Below, piece after piece: positions 58,806-64,000 of a stretch of 64,000 bases of DNA. Each line of letters opens with the position of its first letter. Position 1 is the first letter of the stretch. The DNA is from an uncultured Myxococcales bacterium (GTDB lineage Bacteria > Myxococcota_A > Polyangia > Polyangiales > Polyangiaceae). The translations under genes and the position numbers were made by a program. The stretch lies in the NCBI GenBank assembly GCA_937949945.1, contig CALFEQ010000020.1, positions 3,127 to 67,126 of the forward strand, written 5' to 3'. The notes beneath the pieces were generated by a model. The model saw only the letters and a program-made list of their open reading frames with translations. It did not search any database and was not told the DNA's origin.

Positions 58806-58928
58806 GTGAGAACCAAGCTCACAGAGCAGGAGGCTCAAAGTCTCCAAGGGCTGGGCCTTGTTCGGAACGGCAATGTGATCACGGACCCTCTCGAACTCGT
58901 TCTCGAAGCAGTTCGCGCCAAGCGCTGA
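58806..58928 (+). CDS. 40-codon frame, probable detached 3' end of cmr1
   Basis: GTG at 58806 opens a 40-residue frame (VRTKLTEQEAQSLQGLGLVR...ELVLEAVRAKR). GAGGAGGT precedes it at a normal ribosome-binding distance, so it could be made as a small protein. Removing one 13-bp copy from the duplication would join it in frame with cmr1 through LEGARGGPT. I think a cmr1 tail is more likely than a separate gene, but I cannot exclude a small helical protein. There is no known small Cas protein with this position. Confidence 0.5.
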   Translation: MRTKLTEQEAQSLQGLGLVRNGNVITDPLELVLEAVRAKR

Positions 58929-58983
58929 TTAGAACCGGTAAGTCGCTCACTCCTCCGATTCGACCATCCGAAGGAGCTCTCTC

Positions 58984-59859
58984 ATGTCCAACGCTCGCCT
59001 CGTTCTCATCCACGCTCTGTCGCCGCTCCACTGCGGGACCGGTCAGGCCGTGAGCGGGATTGATCTTCCCATCGCCCGCGAAAAGCCGACAGGAATACCG
59101 CTCGTGCCGGGGTCGAGCATCAAAGGGGTGCTCCGAGCCCGCTCGGCCAGCGCCAAGCTCGGCGCGATGCACACGGCCGTTTTTGGTCCAGAGACGCAGA
59201 ACGCCTCTGATCACGCGGGTTCCGTCCAGTTCTCGGACGCGAATCTGGTCTTCCTGCCTGTGCGTAGCGTACGGGGAACGTTCGCGTGGGTCACGTCGAC
59301 GTACATGCTCAAGCGTCTGGCTCGCGACGCACGAGAAGCAGGCATCGAGCTAGCGTTGCCCGCGGGGGCGCCCGTCGACGAACGTGCCTGGGTGACGAGC
59401 GACGTCCTGCAAGCGGATAAGCGTGTCGTCCTGGAGGACTTCGACTTCCAGGCGGAGAAGGTCGACCAGCTTCGCAAGACGGCGGAGACCGTTGCATCGT
59501 GGCTCTTCGATGACCAAGCCGACCGCGCCTTCTTCGCCGACCGCGTTTGTGTTCTCAGCGAGAACGTCGTGCGCATCCTGCTCGACACGGCGATGGAGGT
59601 GTCCGCACGCATCCGGCTCGACGTGAACACGAAGACGGTCGACAAAGGCGCACTTTGGACGGAGGAGGCGCTTCCGATCGAGAGCATTCTTGCTGGTCTC
59701 GTGGTCGCCACGCCGGTGAAACCGCGCACGGGAGAGGCGCCGCAGCCGGCGGCGCTTCTCGATCACGTAACAGCGCTCACGGATGGCGTGCTTCAGATTG
59801 GTGGGAACGCCACCGTCGGTTGCGGGATGTGCCGCGTTCGCGTCAAGGGAGGGGCGTGA
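58984..59859 (+). CDS. cmr4: Cmr4, type III-B backbone RAMP and target-RNA nuclease
   Basis: This 291-residue protein starts at ATG 58984 with GAAGGAG just upstream. Cmr4 forms the repeated backbone of the complex and cuts bound RNA at 6-nt steps. Landmarks are HALSPLHCGTGQAVSGIDLP (contains the region of the catalytic Asp), IPLVPGSSIKGVLRARSA and the C-terminal GNATVGCGMCRV glycine loop. The stop and the start of cmr5 overlap as TGATG. Confidence 0.94.
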   Translation: MSNARLVLIHALSPLHCGTGQAVSGIDLPIAREKPTGIPLVPGSSIKGVLRARSASAKLGAMHTAVFGPETQNASDHAGSVQFSDANLVFLPVRSVRGTFAWVTSTYMLKRLARDAREAGIELALPAGAPVDERAWVTSDVLQADKRVVLEDFDFQAEKVDQLRKTAETVASWLFDDQADRAFFADRVCVLSENVVRILLDTAMEVSARIRLDVNTKTVDKGALWTEEALPIESILAGLVVATPVKPRTGEAPQPAALLDHVTALTDGVLQIGGNATVGCGMCRVRVKGGA

Positions 59860-60245
59860 TGCAGACGCTCGAACAACGTCGTGCCAAGCTCGCCTTCGAG
59901 CACGTTCAGGAAATCGCGAAGAGCGCGAGCACCGAGGACAAAAAAAAGTACGGGGCCATCGTTCACGCGCTCGTGCCCCTGCTTCGCTCTGCGGGGCTAG
60001 CGCAGTCGCTCGCGTTCGTGCAGTCGCGTTCGGACGCCCAGAAGAAGCTCATGTCGCATCTCGCGAGCCAGTTGCAGCGTGTCGACGGCGAGATCACGGA
60101 CCCGCGCTCGTTGCTGGACCGCACGCTGAACGCTGATCTTCAGAGGTACATGCGCCTCACGAACGAGGCAATTGCATGTGCGACCTGGTACCGGCGGTTC
60201 GTGCAGGGGATCCTCGGAGTCGACGCAGCGGAGCGCGGTGAGTGA
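59859..60245 (+). CDS. cmr5: Cmr5, type III-B small subunit
   Basis: This 128-residue helical protein starts at ATG 59859 in the stop of cmr4 (TGATG). The sequence (LEQRRAKLAFEHVQEIAKSA; YGAIVHALVPLLRSAGLAQS; LAFVQSRSDAQKKLMSHLAS; LQRYMRLTNEAIACATWYRR) matches the Cmr5 family in length and in its Trp-Tyr-Arg-Arg motif near the end. It lines the middle of the complex beside Cmr4. A TGATG overlap also links it to cmr6. Confidence 0.93.
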   Translation: MQTLEQRRAKLAFEHVQEIAKSASTEDKKKYGAIVHALVPLLRSAGLAQSLAFVQSRSDAQKKLMSHLASQLQRVDGEITDPRSLLDRTLNADLQRYMRLTNEAIACATWYRRFVQGILGVDAAERGE

Positions 60246-61285
60246 TGCCCGTATACAGCGGTCTTCGAAACGCGCTTTCCTTCGTCGAGAGGCTAGACAA
60301 TCCCGGTCTACTTCTCGACAAGTGGTGCCCGGCACTCGGCGACCGAAAGGACGCTGACAACGAGCGGTACCGGAAGTGGCTTCGCGATGCGCAAGCGTCC
60401 GTGCCGGCGGGGTATGAGCGAGCATTCGCACGTCGCACGCAGGCGCTGCTCGGGTCGGGAAGTTGCTCGGGCGGGCTAGTGGTATCCGCAGAAGCGAGGG
60501 TGCAGGGCCGCATGATCGTGGGCATTGGCGCGGCGTCGGTTTGGGAGAACAACGTCGCGCTCCTGCGTCCTTGGGGGGTCCCATACATTCCAGGCAGCTC
60601 GCTCAAGGGCTTGGCAGCGGCAACGGCTCACCATGATGGGGAGGATGCTCGCTGGCGTCGTGGGGCCGTCGGACGCGCCGGGGAGCCGAGTGGTGAATGG
60701 CACCGAGCGCTCTTCGGCGACAATGACAAGGCCGGCTCGGTGACGTTCCACGACGCCTGGTGGAAGCCGGAAGGGAAGAAGGTTCCGCTCGAGCTCGATA
60801 CGATCACCGTCCATCATCCGGACTATTACGCCGGCAAGCGTCCGCCTTCGGATGCGGATTCCCCGAATCCCGTGGCCTTCCTCAGCGCTCACGGGACGTA
60901 TCTCGTCATCCTGAGCGGACCCGCCGAGGACGTCGAAATTGCGATGCAGATCCTGAAGCACGGTCTGCACGAGCACGGTATCGGCGCGAAGACGAATGCC
61001 GGGTACGGCCGCCTGTCGCTCGACTACTTGTCTCCGGACGAACGCGCCGAGCGGGAAAGACAGCAGGCCAGGGAGCGGAGCGAAGAGCTCAGGCGCCGTG
61101 TGGAGGACGTGAAGGCGAACAATGCCGCGGACCGCGTTCCGGAGCTGCTAGGTAAAGCAGACGCTTCGGATGTCCAACCGCTCGCGCAGGCAATCGTCGA
61201 TCGTCTGGGAAAGAAGTGGCTACGCGAGCGGCGGGACAAGGCCTGGGTGGTGCGTCTCCTCGAGGCAGCAGGGGTGGAGCTGTGA
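60245..61285 (+). CDS. cmr6: Cmr6, type III-B RAMP protein
   Basis: This 346-residue protein starts at ATG 60245, overlapping the cmr5 stop; a GTG at 60242 is the alternative. Cmr6 stabilises the 3' end of the crRNA-bound complex. Features are VSAEARVQGRMIVGIGAASV, the RAMP core VPYIPGSSLKGLAAATAHHD, FHDAWWKPEGKKVPLELDTI and HGIGAKTNAGYGRLSL, a typical glycine loop. The last 90 residues are a charged helical extension (ERARQQ- and EELRRR-type) that is longer than in many Cmr6 proteins. The stop overlaps the next gene by GTGA. Confidence 0.93.
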   Translation: MPVYSGLRNALSFVERLDNPGLLLDKWCPALGDRKDADNERYRKWLRDAQASVPAGYERAFARRTQALLGSGSCSGGLVVSAEARVQGRMIVGIGAASVWENNVALLRPWGVPYIPGSSLKGLAAATAHHDGEDARWRRGAVGRAGEPSGEWHRALFGDNDKAGSVTFHDAWWKPEGKKVPLELDTITVHHPDYYAGKRPPSDADSPNPVAFLSAHGTYLVILSGPAEDVEIAMQILKHGLHEHGIGAKTNAGYGRLSLDYLSPDERAERERQQARERSEELRRRVEDVKANNAADRVPELLGKADASDVQPLAQAIVDRLGKKWLRERRDKAWVVRLLEAAGVEL

Positions 61286-63012
61286 GCGACGACGCTGCAG
61301 GCAAGGCGAGACGTCGTCTCGTTTCGTTCCTCGGGCTCGGACGGCTGAATGCACCTCCTCCGTATTACGAGGAGGTCTGTTACGAGCTCGAGGGACGCGT
61401 CTCGACGTGCACGCCGCTCGTGCAGGTCGCTCTCGAGGAGCTCATCGGATTCGACGAAATCGTCCTCCTCGGAACCGAGGACGTCGAAGGCAGGTGGCTG
61501 ACCGGAGGCGTCCTGGAGTCGTTGGCGCCCAACGTCCACCGCAAGGTCCGGTTCGAACGGGTCCCGGCGGGGCAGGACCAGACCGAGCGCTGGCGACTCT
61601 TCAAAAGGGTGGCGGAGGCGATCGGTGCGGGCGGCGATGTCACGTTCGACGAGCTCGTGCTCGACGTCACTCACGGCTTGCGCATCCAGCCGCTTCTGGG
61701 CGCCGCGGCGGTCTCCTTCGCCCTGTCAGAGTGGCAGCGCTTGAGGCTGGAGAAGCCTCCCAAGCTTCGTGTGGTGTATGGAGCCTTCGACGCGCGGGTG
61801 AACGGCGTGGCGCCCGTCTGGGACGTCACGGAGCTCGTGACGGCTGCCCAGTGGAATGCCGCCCTCGATGCATTGACACGGTACGGACGGGCGGACGACC
61901 TCGAGAGCCTCGCCAAAGTGACCGCGAAGGCCGCCGTGAGCGCCGTCGGGCAAGGAGGCGACAGAGAGGCGTTCGGCCTCGAGAGCCACATCCGGAAGAT
62001 AGGCGAGAAGGCACGGCTCTTCGCTGATGATCTCGCGTTCGGACGCCTTCTGTCTCTCACTCGGAGGAGCAGTCGCGAGCTCGAGGCAACCTTGAGAGAC
62101 GAGCGGACGCGTACGTGGACGACGCGAATCCCTGTCCTGAAAGCTCCGGTCGAGCGACTCATGAGCCAAGCCGGGGCTCTCAAGAGCGATGACCCCCTGC
62201 GAGCCGAAGGAATCGCGACGTTCGGCGCGATCGCCGAGTACTACGAAAAGACGCAGCGCTTCCTCGAGTTGGCTGCGACGATCCGGGAGGGCCTCGTGGC
62301 GCATCATGCGCTCGTTACCGGCAAGTCGGTGACGTATACGAACAGAGGCGTCTCCGGATGGGGCGATGCTGATGAGGCGTGGAAAGCCTTTCAGAAGAGC
62401 ACCGCGCGGGACCCTTCTTCTGCACCGCGCGAGCTGTTCGGAAATGCGAAGCTCTCGAGCGCCGCAGCGCCTCTGCGGAACGATCTCGAGCATCTTGGTC
62501 TCCGAGAAGATCCGCGGTCAGCGAGCGAGGCGCGGAGGCAGCTACACGAGCTTCGTATCGAGCTCTCGAAGCTTCTGAAGGGAGAGTCTGACGCCAGCGC
62601 GAAAGCGGAGGCACCGCCGGCTCGGCGTAGCGTGTTCCTGAATCTCTCGAATCACCCCGTATCGACCTGGTCGACCGATCAGGTCGAGGCGGCGCGAGCG
62701 CTTGGTTTCGGAGAGCCGGTCGACTTGCCTGGTGGTTTTCCTCTCGTTCCTCCGAACGCATCCACGGCGGACGTCGTGAGGATGGCCGAGGAGGTCTCGG
62801 CGCGTGCCGTCGCGGAGGGCGCTGCCGCTGCGCATGTCTCGGGTGAGCACACGTTCACCTTCGCGCTCGTGCGCAGGCTCGAGGCGAACGGGATCCGGTG
62901 CTTCGCGGCAACCAGCGAGCGCGAAGTGTCCGAGACCGTCTCGGCGGATGGAAGCGTGATTCGAACGAGCAGGTACCGGTTCGTAAAGTGGAGAGAGTAT
63001 GGCGACCTCTGA
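61282..63012 (+). CDS. csx1: Csx1-like CARF-HEPN ribonuclease with extra C-terminal domain
   Basis: This 576-residue protein starts with a GTG at 61282 within the cmr6 stop. Residues 1-220 form a CARF domain of the DxTHG type (DVTHG at 128-132) that should bind cyclic oligoadenylate. A helical region leads to a HEPN active site, LRNDLEHLG (Arg399-x4-His404). About residue 448 a new domain of some 128 residues begins. It contains FLNLSNHPVSTWSTDQVEAA, PLVPPNAS, VSGEHTFTFALVRRLEANGI, and an end reading CFAATSEREVSETVSADGSV and YRFVKWREYGDL. Its last segment resembles, from memory, Csx20-like or other small type III accessory proteins among which ring nucleases occur. A ribonuclease with its own signal-destroying domain is one reading; no search was done. 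Confidence 0.82.
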   Translation: MSDDAAGKARRRLVSFLGLGRLNAPPPYYEEVCYELEGRVSTCTPLVQVALEELIGFDEIVLLGTEDVEGRWLTGGVLESLAPNVHRKVRFERVPAGQDQTERWRLFKRVAEAIGAGGDVTFDELVLDVTHGLRIQPLLGAAAVSFALSEWQRLRLEKPPKLRVVYGAFDARVNGVAPVWDVTELVTAAQWNAALDALTRYGRADDLESLAKVTAKAAVSAVGQGGDREAFGLESHIRKIGEKARLFADDLAFGRLLSLTRRSSRELEATLRDERTRTWTTRIPVLKAPVERLMSQAGALKSDDPLRAEGIATFGAIAEYYEKTQRFLELAATIREGLVAHHALVTGKSVTYTNRGVSGWGDADEAWKAFQKSTARDPSSAPRELFGNAKLSSAAAPLRNDLEHLGLREDPRSASEARRQLHELRIELSKLLKGESDASAKAEAPPARRSVFLNLSNHPVSTWSTDQVEAARALGFGEPVDLPGGFPLVPPNASTADVVRMAEEVSARAVAEGAAAAHVSGEHTFTFALVRRLEANGIRCFAATSEREVSETVSADGSVIRTSRYRFVKWREYGDL

Positions 63013-63925
63013 CCTCGCTTCGAGGCTTCCGGTCGTCGCGACGTACAGGGTTCGGTTGACGGCACGGGCCAAGCAGACGCTGCCGCCGCTCCCCACGACA
63101 GCGCTTCACGGTGCGTTCGGTCGCGCACTGAAGCGCTTGGTTTGCACCGAGCCCCAGCGTACGCCATGCGAAGGGTGTCCACACCTCGCGCGGTGTTCCT
63201 ATCCGATGCTCTACGAGCCGCCAGCGTCCTCGCACGACGGCGCTCTCGCGGGGCTCACGACACGTGCGCCGAGCCCCATCGTCTTCGCTCCGGAAGAACC
63301 GACTCGCGACGGTCGGCCGTTCGAGCTGGAGGAAGGAGCCTCCATCGTCATCCGCCTGACACTGATTGGTTCACGCGCAGTCGAAAGCTTCTCTCTCGTC
63401 ATCGCGGCGCTCCGCGCCGCGGTTGCCGCGGGAATCGACCGCCGTGACGTCGACGGCACTCGTAAGGGGATGGAGGTATCGGATGTGGCACTCGATTGTG
63501 ACGAAGCTCCCATGCCGACCTCACGCTGCCGCATCGAGTTCCTCACTCCATTGCGCCTGAAGGATGGGGGCAAGGTTCGAGGGAACATCGACGGGCCCAT
63601 GCTGCTGCGTGCTCTGGAACGACGCGCAGATATCCTCGTTCGTTTGTACGGGGCTGGGCTGCCGGACACGGAGGAGGCGTCCGGATCCGCAGATGCGGTC
63701 GCCCTGAGGCTCTCGGACGTGCAAACACGCGTTGTTCACGTGCGACGCTATTCGTCGCGTCAGCGTGCGACGATGACCTGGCCGGGTGTTTTGGGCCATG
63801 CGGTCATCGAAGGCGATCTCGAGAGACTCGGAACGCTTCTCGCGTTCGGCCAACGCGTACAAATCGGCAAGGCCACGAGCTTTGGCTTTGGCCGGTACCT
63901 CGTCCGACCCTGCGAACCCTCGTAG
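62999..63925 (+). CDS. cas6: Cas6-like pre-crRNA processing endoribonuclease
   Basis: This 308-residue protein starts at ATG 62999, overlapping the Csx1-like gene by 14 nt. It cuts the CRISPR transcript inside each repeat. Features are a RAMP-type fold opening (VVATYRVRLTARAKQTLPPL; TALHGAFGRALKRLVC), a four-cysteine cluster CxxxxxxxCxxCxxxxxC (Cys49, 57, 60, 66) as in some Cas6 proteins of type III loci, and FLTPLRLKDGGKV. The C-terminal glycine loop is GKATSFGFGRYLV. A catalytic His cannot be singled out by eye. The gene ends 75 nt before the window edge. A CRISPR array may lie just beyond it. Confidence 0.85.
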   Translation: MATSDLASRLPVVATYRVRLTARAKQTLPPLPTTALHGAFGRALKRLVCTEPQRTPCEGCPHLARCSYPMLYEPPASSHDGALAGLTTRAPSPIVFAPEEPTRDGRPFELEEGASIVIRLTLIGSRAVESFSLVIAALRAAVAAGIDRRDVDGTRKGMEVSDVALDCDEAPMPTSRCRIEFLTPLRLKDGGKVRGNIDGPMLLRALERRADILVRLYGAGLPDTEEASGSADAVALRLSDVQTRVVHVRRYSSRQRATMTWPGVLGHAVIEGDLERLGTLLAFGQRVQIGKATSFGFGRYLVRPCEPS

Positions 63926-63942
63926 CCACCTCGGCAGAAGGC

Positions 63943-63969
63943 TGGGATTGCCCCGGTTTTGTGGACACC
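63943..63969. repeat. Possible end of an insertion sequence (IS3-like)
   Basis: TGGGATTGCCCCGGTTTTGT followed by GGACACC resembles terminal inverted repeats of some IS3-type elements (TG start, GCCCCGG and GTGGACA core), from memory. The other end is outside the window, so this is weak. The rest of the last 75 nt shows no gene or CRISPR repeat. Confidence 0.3.
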
Positions 63970-64000
63970 ACGCGTAACCCGCAATGGGCTACGAAGAGAG

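Overview
The window looks like a chromosome segment from a high-G+C myxobacterium-type bacterium (Myxococcota, probably class Polyangia). G+C was judged by eye, not computed. Supporting signs are the many small lipoproteins, Ser/Thr kinases with proline/alanine/serine-rich extracytoplasmic tails, a MYXO-CTERM-like C-terminus, an AgmX/PglI-like domain, a DUF3634 protein, cysteine-rich repeat surface proteins and a thrombospondin-3/OmpA protein. No rRNA or tRNA gene was seen. The first gene is cut by the left edge.

Layout. 1-3358 (minus): a LolA-like protein, an ABC ATPase and an FtsX/MacB-type permease, apparently an envelope lipoprotein export operon. 3834-8088: a cysteine-rich lipoprotein, a GFA/CENP-V zinc protein, a lipoprotein with a haem c motif, and a run of four small lipoproteins. 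8204-13766: phosphonoacetaldehyde hydrolase, a TPM/TIM44-like pair, a DUF3634 protein, a peptide deformylase with a lipoprotein-like signal, and an exported protein with 45-bp tandem repeats. 13868-15463: a frameshifted HNH endonuclease gene enclosed by an approximately 82-bp inverted repeat. 15534-19353 (minus): an EEP phosphohydrolase, a lipoprotein protein-arginine deiminase with all four catalytic residues, and a HEAT-like protein. 19529-31396: a repeat (ASH/choice-of-anchor-D) lipoprotein, a TPR protein, two Ser/Thr kinases on either side of a large VIT-vWA-AgmX-TPR-DUF2135 protein, and a LysM/DUF4015 glycoside-hydrolase-like protein. 31552-35717: DUF488, then purM-purN-oxidoreductase-lipoprotein, the last four translationally coupled. 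35774-53402: envelope and surface proteins, ffh, and an exopolysaccharide polymerase facing a Wzc-like tyrosine kinase.

53628-63925 is a type III-B (Cmr) CRISPR-Cas locus on the plus strand: a CARF gene (APE2256-like, frameshifted), cas10/cmr2 (GGDD present, HD domain absent), cmr3, cmr1, cmr4, cmr5, cmr6, a Csx1-like CARF-HEPN ribonuclease carrying an additional C-terminal domain, and cas6. Most neighbours overlap by 1-14 nt, so it reads as one operon. Cas6 would make crRNA, Cmr1/3/4/5/6 with Cas10 would bind and cut target RNA, Cas10 would make cyclic oligoadenylate, and the CARF-HEPN protein would respond to it. No repeat array, cas1 or cas2 lies inside the window; an array may lie beyond the right edge.

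Most notable: (i) the Csx1-like effector is fused to a domain whose C-terminal motif resembles small type III accessory proteins (Csx20/ring-nuclease-like), so it may carry its own off switch; (ii) a perfect 13-bp tandem duplication ends cmr1 early and leaves its likely 3' end as a separate 40-codon frame; (iii) the CARF gene and the HNH gene each carry an apparent single-base deletion; (iv) the HNH gene sits inside a long inverted repeat; (v) there is a bacterial arginine deiminase lipoprotein. All family assignments are from reading motifs, with no database search.
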